A DNA stretch of 47,402 nt, taken from the NCBI GenBank assembly GCA_937899435.1, contig CALBQG010000055.1, positions 1 to 47,402 of the forward strand, given 5' to 3'. Each line of letters starts with the position of its first letter. The stretch's first letter is position 1. Positions 1 to 7,717 of this stretch are shown here, piece after piece. The notes beneath the pieces are model-generated. The model searched no databases. It saw only the letters and a list, made by a program, of their open reading frames with translations, and had not been told where the DNA came from. Made by a program: the position numbers and the translations under genes. The stretch is from UBA11540 sp003445125. GTDB taxonomy: Bacteria; Bacillota; Clostridia; Oscillospirales; Ruminococcaceae.

Positions 1-11
1 CTTCCCTTAGT

Positions 12-33
12 ACAAGTATTATACCATACTTGT
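12..33 (-). promoter_or_regulatory. Palindromic operator over a minus-strand -10 element
   Basis: A perfect 8-bp inverted repeat, ACAAGTAT (12-19) and ATACTTGT (26-33), has a 6-bp centre. Read on the minus strand it contains TATAAT (18-23) preceded by TGG, an extended -10 promoter, so transcription would run leftward out of the window. The palindrome covering the -10 suggests a repressor site for a gene beyond the left edge. GntR-type regulators often use sites of this general look, but the regulator identity is a guess. Confidence 0.5.
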
Positions 34-159
34 CTAACAAATGGGGTGCAGTTCAACAATATCATCGGGAATGCGGCAAACAGGTTTGCGCGCTTTTTCA
101 TTTTTGCCGCGGGAAAGCATCTGTCGATTTCTTTTTTTATATTAGAAGCTGCGAAAACA

Positions 160-198
160 CAAAAACCGTCGGCGGCAGAAAAACTGCCGCCGACGGTT
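160..198 (-). terminator. Rho-independent terminator of the M23 peptidase gene
   Basis: A perfect 15-bp stem, 164-178 pairing with 184-198, has a 5-nt loop. On the minus strand it is followed by a run of U. It lies 7 bp beyond the stop codon of the M23 gene. Confidence 0.9.
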
Positions 199-204
199 CA
201 ACTT

Positions 205-1929
205 CTATCGGTTGTATTTTGTTCCGATGTAGTTTGCCGGATTCATGTATCGCTTGTTGATGCGGATTTCAAAGTGGCAGTGGTTACCCGTGGAGTTGCC
301 GGTGGTGCCGACCTTGGCGATGATGTCGCCCTGGTTGACGTAATCGCCGACATTGACAAGCAGCTTGCTGCAATGTCCGTACAGTGTCTGTACGCCGTTT
401 CCGTGGTCGATAATGATGTGATAACCGTAGCCGTAATTCTGATACTTGACCGTGATGACGCGTCCGCTCATGGAGGCACGGATGTTGGTGCCGCGTGCGG
501 CGGCGATGTCCATACCGGTGTGTCCGGCATAGCCGTTGATGCCGCAGGAGACGTATCCGCCATCCACAGGCCACATGAACTTTCCGCTGTATGTGCCCGA
601 ACCGGTCGAAGCGGTGGTGTTCACATACGTACCGATGATAACCTCACGGTTGACAGGCTCGCGGACAGTGACGGTCGAGAGGACGTTTGTTTCGGACAGC
701 ACACCGTCAATATACACCTTCTCGGCAGTTTCCAGAGCCACTCCGTCTTTTCCGGGGACTACCACTTTGGTGGTGCCCTTCTGGTACTTGTTGCTGCTGG
801 TGCTGATGGTTTTGTATTTCACCGGCACTTCGTAGGTGTCGGTATAGGCGGTTTTCACGGTCAGAAACGGCTTGGAATTGGCAATCAGCACTTCGTCGCC
901 GATCATGCAGTTTTTGTCAATGTCGGGATTGAGCGCGCGCAGCTGAGAAACCGGAATACCGTTTTTCTGCGCGATGCGGATCGGGGAATCGCCGCCCTGA
1001 ATAATGTAGGTGCGCTTGCCCTCGGTTTCGGAATGGAGAAGAGATTCCAGCTCTTCATACTCCACGAGGCTGGATTCAGGGTACAGCCCATCCTTGACCT
1101 GCACGTCGTTGACGAAGGAAACCTTTTCGTTTTCCACACCGGAGCTGTATAACGCCAGCATATTCTGCAGTGCCTGCGCCAAAGCTGCGCCGTTAGTGGT
1201 GGCACCGAAGAATGTTTCGTCCACATACAGTCCGTATGCTTCGGTGATTTCTTCGCCGGTGACTTCGATCAGACGGTTGCAGATTTCAAATTCGTCGCTG
1301 AGCGTCTGATTGCTTGTAAGAGGTGCCACAGTCAATTGAGAAGAAAAGCGGATGGGATCCTGATTGTCGTAAATAATACGGTCCTGCACGAGCTTTTCCG
1401 CATTGTTGTACACCGATTCGTCCGCCACATAGCCGAGCAGCTTCCCTCCATAGCTGACGGCAACGGCGTAATCCATATTGGTAAATCCGCTGATGGTGTT
1501 GAGCAGGAAGAAAAAAGCGGCAATGGGAAGTGCATAGCAAAGCAGCACGCGGATCTGTTTAAAAAACGAACGGTAGCCGTGGACGATCATATTTTTCGCC
1601 GTTTGGAGCATGAATCCGAAGCCGTTGGCTTTTCTGGCAAGATGCAGTCTTTTGAAAAACGAATAGGGACAGTAAACTATGGCAAAAATCAAGCCGACGA
1701 TTTCTTCATAGATGAAAGAAAATCCCCGTTTGAAAAAGGCGCCGAGCAAGGCGGCGTGGGAACGGACGGATTTTCCCATCTGACGGAAATGCTTTCCGCA
1801 AGAGCGGAAAAAACGGGAACTGCTGCGCAAAAAAAATGTACCGATGTAATAGAAAACGTCATAAAAAGAAAACACAGGTTTGACCGGACGGTCTGTGCGC
1901 TGTGATTTTTTATTAAAAAATGAGGTCAA
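205..1929 (-). CDS. Membrane-anchored LysM-G5-M23 peptidoglycan endopeptidase
   Basis: Predicted cell-wall hydrolase that cuts peptide cross-links of peptidoglycan. From the chosen start the 574 residues show a basic N-terminal region, one membrane segment (about 127-147), a mixed region, a LysM domain (about 307-351), a G5-like domain (about 353-435) and a C-terminal M23 domain (about 460-570). The M23 zinc and catalytic pattern is complete: H470-x3-D474, YGH with H519, and H550-C-H552. The start is TTG at 1929 because AAAGGAG lies 9 bp upstream; a GTG at 1989 would add 20 residues but has no comparable site. The N-terminal membrane anchor with an external peptidase is typical of clostridial morphogenesis or sporulation M23 proteins, but no specific role can be assigned. 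It has its own promoter and terminator. Confidence 0.92.
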   Translation of the reverse strand: MTSFFNKKSQRTDRPVKPVFSFYDVFYYIGTFFLRSSSRFFRSCGKHFRQMGKSVRSHAALLGAFFKRGFSFIYEEIVGLIFAIVYCPYSFFKRLHLARKANGFGFMLQTAKNMIVHGYRSFFKQIRVLLCYALPIAAFFFLLNTISGFTNMDYAVAVSYGGKLLGYVADESVYNNAEKLVQDRIIYDNQDPIRFSSQLTVAPLTSNQTLSDEFEICNRLIEVTGEEITEAYGLYVDETFFGATTNGAALAQALQNMLALYSSGVENEKVSFVNDVQVKDGLYPESSLVEYEELESLLHSETEGKRTYIIQGGDSPIRIAQKNGIPVSQLRALNPDIDKNCMIGDEVLIANSKPFLTVKTAYTDTYEVPVKYKTISTSSNKYQKGTTKVVVPGKDGVALETAEKVYIDGVLSETNVLSTVTVREPVNREVIIGTYVNTTASTGSGTYSGKFMWPVDGGYVSCGINGYAGHTGMDIAAARGTNIRASMSGRVITVKYQNYGYGYHIIIDHGNGVQTLYGHCSKLLVNVGDYVNQGDIIAKVGTTGNSTGNHCHFEIRINKRYMNPANYIGTKYNR

Positions 1930-2016
1930 TACCGGGCACTCCTTTCTCGGAAAATCAAAACGTGTGATGCCGATGATCGTTTTTATCACGGCTTTGTCGG
2001 GAAATCAATACACTTT

Positions 2017-2045
2017 ATTATACACGTTTGGGAAGAAAAAATCAA
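2017..2045 (-). promoter_or_regulatory. Promoter of the M23 peptidase gene
   Basis: On the minus strand, TTGATT (2040-2045), a 17-bp spacer and TATAAT (2017-2022) form a near-consensus vegetative promoter. The start codon is about 85 bp downstream. Confidence 0.85.
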
Positions 2046-2104
2046 GTCGGGAAACATTTTTGGCGGGATTTACCATAAAATGCACACAAGAAACACCTTT
2101 GGGC

Positions 2105-2133
2105 TTGTAATCGGCAAAGAATAAAGGTATAAT
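2105..2133 (+). promoter_or_regulatory. Promoter of the M50/scpAB operon
   Basis: TTGTAA (2105-2110), 17 bp and TATAAT (2128-2133). It lies 49 bp before the first ATG of a long plus-strand operon and is back to back with the M23 promoter. Confidence 0.85.
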
Positions 2134-2182
2134 AGAAGTAATACGGGTTTTCGGAAGGAAACCCGCGAATACGGAGGATTTT

Positions 2183-2821
2183 ATGTTTGATTTTTCATGG
2201 CAGGCGATTGCCGCCCGCGTGTTGGTGTTGTTTTTCATTTTGCCGTTCCACGAGTGTGCACACGCGTTTGTCGCTTATAAATTAGGCGACAGCACGGCAC
2301 GCAATCAGGGACGTATGACGCTCAATCCCCTCAAGCATCTGGATTGGTACGGCGCGGTTCTGCTTTTGGTCTGCGGCTTCGGTTGGGCAAATCCCGTGCC
2401 GATCAATGCGAGAAATTTCAAAAATCCGAAGTACGGTATGGCAATCTCCGCACTGGCGGGACCGGTCGCCAATCTTGTGCTGTCGTTTTTCATGCTGGCG
2501 CTTTGCCGTGTGATGCTGCTGATTCCGATTGCAAGCGAAACGATGTTTACGGTGATGAGCGCACTTTATGCGGTGTTCTGGCAGATTGCCTGGATCAGTA
2601 TTACACTGGCGGTGTTCAATCTCCTGCCCGTGCCGCCGCTGGACGGCTCGCGCATTGTGCTTTTGTTTTTGCCGGAGCGGATATACTTTCATCTGATGCG
2701 CTATGAAATGTACATTTCCCTTGCCGTGATGGCGCTGGTGCTGACGGGGGTGCTGGACACGCCGATCAGCTGGCTGTCTACGCAGATTTATCACGGAATG
2801 TGCTTTATCCTTCGGTTCTGA
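2183..2821 (+). CDS. Site-2 protease family membrane metalloprotease (M50)
   Basis: Polytopic membrane protein of 212 residues in the YwhC-like branch of peptidase family M50. The zinc motif HECAH (H23-E24-x2-H27) sits in the first membrane helix. The third ligand motif NLLPVPPLDG contains D154, in the usual C-terminal helix. About five hydrophobic segments are visible and there is no PDZ domain, as expected for this short branch. The ATG has an ACGGAGGA site 5 bp upstream. It is the first gene of the run that leads into scpA and scpB, an arrangement common in Firmicutes. The substrate is unknown. Confidence 0.9.
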   Translation: MFDFSWQAIAARVLVLFFILPFHECAHAFVAYKLGDSTARNQGRMTLNPLKHLDWYGAVLLLVCGFGWANPVPINARNFKNPKYGMAISALAGPVANLVLSFFMLALCRVMLLIPIASETMFTVMSALYAVFWQIAWISITLAVFNLLPVPPLDGSRIVLLFLPERIYFHLMRYEMYISLAVMALVLTGVLDTPISWLSTQIYHGMCFILRF

Positions 2822-2833
2822 AGAGGTGAAAAA

Positions 2834-3541
2834 GTGGAAGATCTTCAGTTTAAGTTGGATCAGTTTGAAGGACCGTTGGATCTTCTGCTGACGCTGATTT
2901 CCAAACATAAAATGAACATTTTCGATATTGAGATCAGCGCTTTGCTGGATCAGTATCTGGCATACCTGCAAAAGGTGCGGAAAATGGACATGGAAGTGAC
3001 GGGCGATTTTCTGGAAATGGCATCGCGCCTGATTCATATCAAAACCGTTTCTCTGCTTCCGAAGCATGACGAAGGCGAACAGCTGAAGAAAGAGCTGACG
3101 GGCGAACTGATCGAATACAGCAAATGCAAAGCGGCGGCGGCGCTGCTGAGCGAGCGGTTTTGCGGAAATGAAGTGTTTTGCCGTGCACCGGCAGAATTGG
3201 AAGCGGACAAGCTGTACCGTCGGGTACATTCGCAGGAGGAACTGATGCGGGCGTATCGGAATCTTTCCGGAAAAGTGCGCTCCCGACAGCTTCCGCGTCA
3301 GGAAGAATTCACGCCGATTGTCGCAAAACGGGTGGTTTCGGTCGGGTCGAGGATCATTTTTGTGCTGAAAAGTCTCTACCGGCAAACCACGATGAAATTC
3401 AGCGGACTGTTTGAAAAAAGCCGGGATCGGTCGGAAATGGTGGCGACGTTTCTGGCAGTGCTGGAGCTGATCAAAGCGGGACGCGTGCGTGAGGAAAACG
3501 GCAATGTGGCAATGTTGGAAAAAGGAGGGCGGCGGAAATGA
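2834..3541 (+). CDS. scpA: Segregation and condensation protein A
   Basis: ScpA is the kleisin that bridges SMC heads in the bacterial condensin complex. This 235-residue protein starts with the typical N-terminal pattern FKLDQFEGPLDLLLTLI and continues with the hydrophobic, charged helices of the SMC-binding domain. The C-terminal winged-helix segment ends near ATFLAVLELIKAGRVR, as in the family. Translation starts at GTG, with AGAGGTG just upstream. The stop codon overlaps the scpB start as ATGA, which implies coupled translation of the two partners. Confidence 0.96.
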   Translation: MEDLQFKLDQFEGPLDLLLTLISKHKMNIFDIEISALLDQYLAYLQKVRKMDMEVTGDFLEMASRLIHIKTVSLLPKHDEGEQLKKELTGELIEYSKCKAAAALLSERFCGNEVFCRAPAELEADKLYRRVHSQEELMRAYRNLSGKVRSRQLPRQEEFTPIVAKRVVSVGSRIIFVLKSLYRQTTMKFSGLFEKSRDRSEMVATFLAVLELIKAGRVREENGNVAMLEKGGRRK

Positions 3542-4092
3542 CGGTGGAACAATTGATCGGTGCGGTGGAAGCGTGCCTATTTGCGGGCGGAGAACCGATT
3601 TCCGCGGCTCGTCTGGCTCAGGCGATCGAAACGGACGAAAAAACCGTTGCTAAGGGCGTTGAGCTGTTGAATGAGCGGCTTTCGGAACGAAAAAGCGCGC
3701 TGGAGGTCAGAAAATTAGAGGATGCGTACCAACTGTGTACCCGACGTGAAGCGGCACCATATGTCAAGAATCTGCTGGAAATCCGACGCAATACGCCGCT
3801 GTCGCCGTCGTCGATGGAAACGCTGGCGATCATCGCATATAACCAGCCGGTGACCAAAAGTCTGATCGATCAGGTGCGCGGCGTGGACAGCTACTATGCG
3901 GTTTCCTCCCTCTGCGAAAAAGGACTGGTGCAGGAGGCGGATCGGCTGAACATTCCGGGACGCCCGATCACCTATGTGACCACACCGCAGTTTCTGCGCT
4001 GCTTTTCGCTGAGTTCTCTGGAAGAACTGGTTCCCGCGAAGGAGATTCTTTCCCTTCCGGAGGACGACGGTTTGGAACCGACGGAGGAATAG
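3538..4092 (+). CDS. scpB: Segregation and condensation protein B
   Basis: ScpB is the winged-helix dimer that binds ScpA in the SMC condensin. At 184 residues it has the usual length. It contains the family signature LSPSSMETLAIIAYNQPVTK, followed by IDQVRGVDSYYAVSSL and PGRPITYVTT. The start is fixed by the 4-bp ATGA overlap with scpA. The next gene begins one base after its stop. Confidence 0.97.
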   Translation: MTVEQLIGAVEACLFAGGEPISAARLAQAIETDEKTVAKGVELLNERLSERKSALEVRKLEDAYQLCTRREAAPYVKNLLEIRRNTPLSPSSMETLAIIAYNQPVTKSLIDQVRGVDSYYAVSSLCEKGLVQEADRLNIPGRPITYVTTPQFLRCFSLSSLEELVPAKEILSLPEDDGLEPTEE

Positions 4093-4093
4093 T

Positions 4094-4744
4094 ATGGGCT
4101 GGATCATCGCGGCGGCAATCCTGCTCTTTTTGCTTCTGATGCCGTTGGTGCTTCATGTGCGGGCAGACGGCAGAACACGCGTGACCCTGCGCTATCTGTT
4201 TTTGAAACTGCAATTGTTCGATTCACAGGCAAAACCGAAGGCAAAGAAACCGAAAAAAGAAAAGAAACCGTCGGACAAGCCGGAGGAAAAAAAGAGCGAG
4301 AAAAAAGAAAAGAAACGGTCGTTGTCCGAAACGCTGGGACTGCTGTCCGATGTGGCGGGAAGCGGCAAGGCGGGAATGAAAATCCTTTTGCGGCACCTGC
4401 ATTTTTACGGCATCCGCGTCCGCTATACGGTCGCACGGGAGGATCCGTGCGAGACGGGTACGGCGTACGGAAAAATCAGCGCCGCGATCTATCCGCTGTG
4501 CGGATTTCTGTCTTCTTTTCTCCATATGAAGTTCAAAAGAATCGAAGTGTATCCCGATTTCACGACGGATCACGATTCCTACGACCTCTCCTTCAAAGTA
4601 CGTATTTCACCGCTGTTTGTACTGCTGGCGGGCATTGCGTTTCTGTTCACGCTTCTCGTGCGCATGATGCGCCGCAGTACGGCGGATAAACCTATTATCA
4701 ATCAGGAAACTTCCATAAAGAAAGGTGTGCAAACTCATGGCTAA
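4094..4744 (+). CDS. YtfI-like DUF2953 membrane protein
   Basis: This 216-residue protein has an N-terminal membrane segment (about 3-20), a lysine/glutamate-rich low-complexity stretch (about 48-76) and a soluble domain ending in a second hydrophobic segment (about 172-190). Gene order directly before ytfJ and the overall layout match DUF2953 proteins (YtfI of Bacillus), which are found beside ytfJ in spore formers. Biochemical function is unknown. The ATG has a GGAGG site within the end of scpB. The end overlaps the next start by 8 bp. Confidence 0.8.
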   Translation: MGWIIAAAILLFLLLMPLVLHVRADGRTRVTLRYLFLKLQLFDSQAKPKAKKPKKEKKPSDKPEEKKSEKKEKKRSLSETLGLLSDVAGSGKAGMKILLRHLHFYGIRVRYTVAREDPCETGTAYGKISAAIYPLCGFLSSFLHMKFKRIEVYPDFTTDHDSYDLSFKVRISPLFVLLAGIAFLFTLLVRMMRRSTADKPIINQETSIKKGVQTHG

Positions 4745-5129
4745 TGAATCTATCAACGGCATCTTGTCAACATCTCTGGAAAAACTGCGCGAATTGGTGG
4801 ACGCCAACGCGATTATCGGAACACCGATTCAGGTGCAGGAGGATACCACGATCATTCCGATCTCCAAAGTCTCTTTCGGCTTCGGATCGGGCGGTTCGGA
4901 TTTCCCGAATAAAAGCACAAAGGAACTGTTCGGCGGCGGAAGCGGCGGCGGTGTGTCCATTCAGCCGCTGGCATTTCTCGTGGTCAGCAAGGGCGAAGTA
5001 AAAATGATCCAGATGACCCAGAGCAATAATACCGCCGACCGCGTGGTGAATATCGTGCCGGATCTGGTGGATAAAATCACGGCGCTGTTCCCGAAAAAAG
5101 ACAAAAAAGACACAAAATCCGCAGAATAA
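4737..5129 (+). CDS. ytfJ: GerW/YtfJ family sporulation protein
   Basis: This 130-residue protein carries the family pattern IIGTPIQVQEDTTIIPISKV, followed by a glycine-rich stretch (GGGSGGG) and the conserved IQPLAFLVV segment. In Bacillus YtfJ (GerW) is made in sporulating cells and is needed for normal germination. Its presence implies that the organism, or its recent ancestors, forms spores. The ATG was chosen over an in-frame GTG 12 bp upstream because AAAGAAAGG is spaced better for the ATG. It overlaps the upstream gene by 8 bp. Confidence 0.93.
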   Translation: MANESINGILSTSLEKLRELVDANAIIGTPIQVQEDTTIIPISKVSFGFGSGGSDFPNKSTKELFGGGSGGGVSIQPLAFLVVSKGEVKMIQMTQSNNTADRVVNIVPDLVDKITALFPKKDKKDTKSAE

Positions 5130-5139
5130 GCTCTCGCCT

Positions 5140-5163
5140 CCTCTGCATAGGATAGGGCAGAGG
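5140..5163 (+). promoter_or_regulatory. Hairpin covering the carboxypeptidase ribosome binding site
   Basis: CCTCTGC (5140-5146) can pair with GCAGAGG (5157-5163). The 3' arm contains most of the ribosome binding site (AGAGGTG) of the gene starting at 5173. A closed stem would hide that site. It has no following T run, so it does not look like a terminator. Confidence 0.45.
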
Positions 5164-5172
5164 TGATTCAAC

Positions 5173-6309
5173 GTGCGTAAAACCGTGTGTGTGATAACGG
5201 CGTTTTTTCTGTATTTGTGGGTGCCGTTTGCTGTGAGCGCGTCTGCCGTTTCGGCAGAGGTTTCGGCGCAGGCGGCGGTGCTGCTGGATATGCAGAGCGG
5301 GCGCGTGTATTATGAGAAAAATGCCGATGAGCGGCTGTCCATGGCAAGCACCACAAAGATGGTGTCCGCCTTGGTGGTGCTGGAAAGCGGCATGGATCTG
5401 GACGAAGAGTTCACCGTGGACGAAAACGCCATTTTGGTGGAAGGAACTTCCATGGGACTGCAAAAGGGCGACCGGGTGACGCTGCGGACGCTTTGCTACG
5501 GAATGCTGCTGGCGTCGGGAAACGATGCCGCCAATGCCGCGGCGGTGCGCGTGGGGAAATCGATCAAGGGCTTCTGCACGCTGATGAACGAAAAAGCCGA
5601 ACAGCTCGGACTGACGCAGACGCATTTTGCCACGCCGTCGGGGCTGGACGATGAGGAGCATTATACTACCGCACGCGAACTTGGAAAAATTGCGCAGTAC
5701 GCGATGCAAAACGAAACTTTTCGGGAAATCTGCGGACAGATGTCGGCGACGGTTTCCTACGGAAATCCGCCGTATCGCCGCACACTGTACAATCACAACC
5801 GCCTGCTGCGCGCTTATGCGGGCACGATCGGCATCAAAACGGGATTTACCAAAAAATCGGGACGGTGCCTGGTTTCCGCGGCACAGCGATCGGGCGTGGA
5901 GCTGATTTGCGTAACACTGAATGCGCCGAATGATTGGAATGACCATAAACGCCTGTACGATGCGGGTTTTGAAAAACTGGCAGTGGTCGAACTGGAGGAG
6001 CAAACGCCTGTGTTTACGGAAAAAGTGACAGGCGGAGAGAAAAGCTCCGTGCTTTTGAAGCTGCGGGAGATTCCCGAATGTACCCTTCTGGAAGGGGAGC
6101 GGGCGCGGGTGAAACGCGAGCTGGTGATCGAACCGTTTGTGTATGCCCCAGTGCGTGTCGGTGATACGGTCGGTCAGGCAGTGTATACGCTGGACGGTGA
6201 GCAACTGGCAAGAGTGGATTTGGTGGCTTCCGAAAATGTGCCGGGCGTCACGGTTGAGCAGGGATTCTTTGAAAAACTGTGGAAAAAAATATCCGAATGG
6301 ATCAGATAA
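5173..6309 (+). CDS. D-alanyl-D-alanine carboxypeptidase (PBP5/DacF type, S11)
   Basis: Penicillin-binding protein that trims the terminal D-alanine from peptidoglycan stem peptides outside the membrane. All three catalytic motifs are present: S59-T-T-K62, S115-G-N117 and KTG in GIKTGFT. A signal peptide covers about residues 1-28. The C-terminal region holds a beta-rich PBP5_C-like domain and an amphipathic tail ending in FEKLWKKISEWIR, the usual membrane-attachment helix. At 378 residues it fits DacB/DacF-type enzymes. The position after ytfJ and before rluB resembles dacB-containing sporulation neighbourhoods, so a role in spore cortex is possible but not shown. The GTG start is preceded by AGAGGTG. 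Confidence 0.95.
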   Translation: MRKTVCVITAFFLYLWVPFAVSASAVSAEVSAQAAVLLDMQSGRVYYEKNADERLSMASTTKMVSALVVLESGMDLDEEFTVDENAILVEGTSMGLQKGDRVTLRTLCYGMLLASGNDAANAAAVRVGKSIKGFCTLMNEKAEQLGLTQTHFATPSGLDDEEHYTTARELGKIAQYAMQNETFREICGQMSATVSYGNPPYRRTLYNHNRLLRAYAGTIGIKTGFTKKSGRCLVSAAQRSGVELICVTLNAPNDWNDHKRLYDAGFEKLAVVELEEQTPVFTEKVTGGEKSSVLLKLREIPECTLLEGERARVKRELVIEPFVYAPVRVGDTVGQAVYTLDGEQLARVDLVASENVPGVTVEQGFFEKLWKKISEWIR

Positions 6310-6322
6310 AGGAAATGGAAAA

Positions 6323-7315
6323 ATGGCAAACGAAGGAAAAGTGAGAATACAAAAAGCACTGTCCGACTGCGGATTCACCTCCCGCCGCCATGCGGAGGAG
6401 ATGATCCGCGAGGGCAGAATCCGCATCAACGGGCATAAAGCCGAAATCGGCGCGGCGGTCAATCCCGACCGCGATGTGATTACGGTGGACGGCGAACGGG
6501 TGCAGACCGGCGGAAAAAAACAGCGCGTGTATATTGCGTTGAACAAGCCGCGCGGCTATGTCACCTCCATGAAGGACGAGCTGGGAAGAAAAACGGTGGA
6601 CGAGCTGGTGCGGGATATTCCGACGCGCGTCTATCCCGTGGGCAGACTGGATCGCAACTCCGAGGGACTGCTGCTGATGACCAACGACGGGGCGTTTGCC
6701 AACGGCATGATGCACCCGAAATATAAGGTGGAGAAGGTCTACCGCGTGACGGTGAAAAATGCCGTGACGGACGATCAGGTGACCGAAATGGCATCGGGCG
6801 TGGTGCTGGACGGAAAGAAAACCGAGCCGTGCGAAATTCTGGTGCTGGAAAAGGAAGCGGAGCGTTCGGTGATGCAGATCACCCTGCGCGAAGGAAGAAA
6901 CCGCCAGATTCGCCGTATGTGCGAGAGCGTGGGACTGACGGTCAGCCGCCTGAAAAGAATTTCGGTCGGACCGGTGCGCCTCGGCGTGCTTCAACCGGGA
7001 GAATACCGCTATCTGACCGCACGGGAAATCGAGCTTCTCACTTCCCGCATTGCCACGCAGAATGCGCAGTTCAAGCAGTCGGTTCCCGAAGAAAAAACGC
7101 GCGTGACGCGCGATTTTGGACATGAAGGACACCAAAAGAAGCCCGCACGTCCGAGAAACAATGAAAAGCCGAAGAAATTTCAGCCGTTTGTCGAAGAAAA
7201 AAAGCCGCGGCACGCGCACAAGCGCTATGACGAATATGCGGATTTTGAGGATTACGGCGTGGAGAAAAAGAAAAAAAGTACCAAATGGTACGATCTGAAA
7301 AGAAACAAGAAATAA
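6323..7315 (+). CDS. rluB: 23S rRNA pseudouridine synthase, RluB family
   Basis: Isomerises a uridine in 23S rRNA to pseudouridine. An N-terminal S4 RNA-binding domain (about 5-60) is followed by the RsuA/RluB catalytic domain with GRLDRNSEGLLLMTNDG; D110 is the catalytic aspartate. The motif EGRNRQIRRM is also present. After about residue 255 the protein carries an unusually long, lysine/arginine-rich, low-complexity tail of about 75 residues, probably an RNA-contacting extension. The ATG follows AAAGGAAATGG and lies 13 bp after the carboxypeptidase stop. Confidence 0.93.
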   Translation: MANEGKVRIQKALSDCGFTSRRHAEEMIREGRIRINGHKAEIGAAVNPDRDVITVDGERVQTGGKKQRVYIALNKPRGYVTSMKDELGRKTVDELVRDIPTRVYPVGRLDRNSEGLLLMTNDGAFANGMMHPKYKVEKVYRVTVKNAVTDDQVTEMASGVVLDGKKTEPCEILVLEKEAERSVMQITLREGRNRQIRRMCESVGLTVSRLKRISVGPVRLGVLQPGEYRYLTAREIELLTSRIATQNAQFKQSVPEEKTRVTRDFGHEGHQKKPARPRNNEKPKKFQPFVEEKKPRHAHKRYDEYADFEDYGVEKKKKSTKWYDLKRNKK

Positions 7316-7327
7316 CGGAGAGACAGC

Positions 7328-7705
7328 ATGATTGTACTATCGGTGGAATCCGACGACACGGTCGTCGAAGCTCTTTGCCGCCGTGCAGAGCTGCCTTGTA
7401 CCGACCGGACAAAGGCGTACACGGCAAAGGACGGCGAAGAAGTGCTGGGCTTTTCTTTGTTTGAAGTCGGCGAGAAGCTGGATTTTCTGACCGTCGAAAC
7501 GGCGCCGATGCTGTGGAACAGTATCGGTGACGGGCTGTTTCGCGCGACGGTGAATTATGCCATTGAGCACGGTATCTGCGGCGCACGGATTGAAAAGCCG
7601 CTGCTTGACCGTGTGCGGGGTAACATTGTGCCGGAAAAAGCGGCAGCCGAACAAATTGAAAATTGCGAAGATTTTTTGCTTGCCATCAAGCGGTGTGGGC
7701 ATTGA
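7328..7705 (+). CDS. Small GNAT-like protein of unknown function
   Basis: Protein of 125 residues, not confidently recognised. The middle portion (about 37-85) has the alternating strand-helix look of a minimal GNAT acetyltransferase fold, but I do not see a clear acetyl-CoA loop (Q/R-x2-G-x-G/A), so activity is doubtful. It is a real gene by its good GGAGAG site, its tight fit between rluB and pcrA (12-bp gaps), and codon use like its neighbours. Confidence 0.7.
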   Translation: MIVLSVESDDTVVEALCRRAELPCTDRTKAYTAKDGEEVLGFSLFEVGEKLDFLTVETAPMLWNSIGDGLFRATVNYAIEHGICGARIEKPLLDRVRGNIVPEKAAAEQIENCEDFLLAIKRCGH

Positions 7706-7717
7706 AACGGAGAGAGT

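Noticed and set aside
46..1152. A 368-codon plus-strand frame opposite the M23 gene.
   Set aside because: Antisense to a clear LysM-G5-M23 protein and no domain or ribosome binding site.
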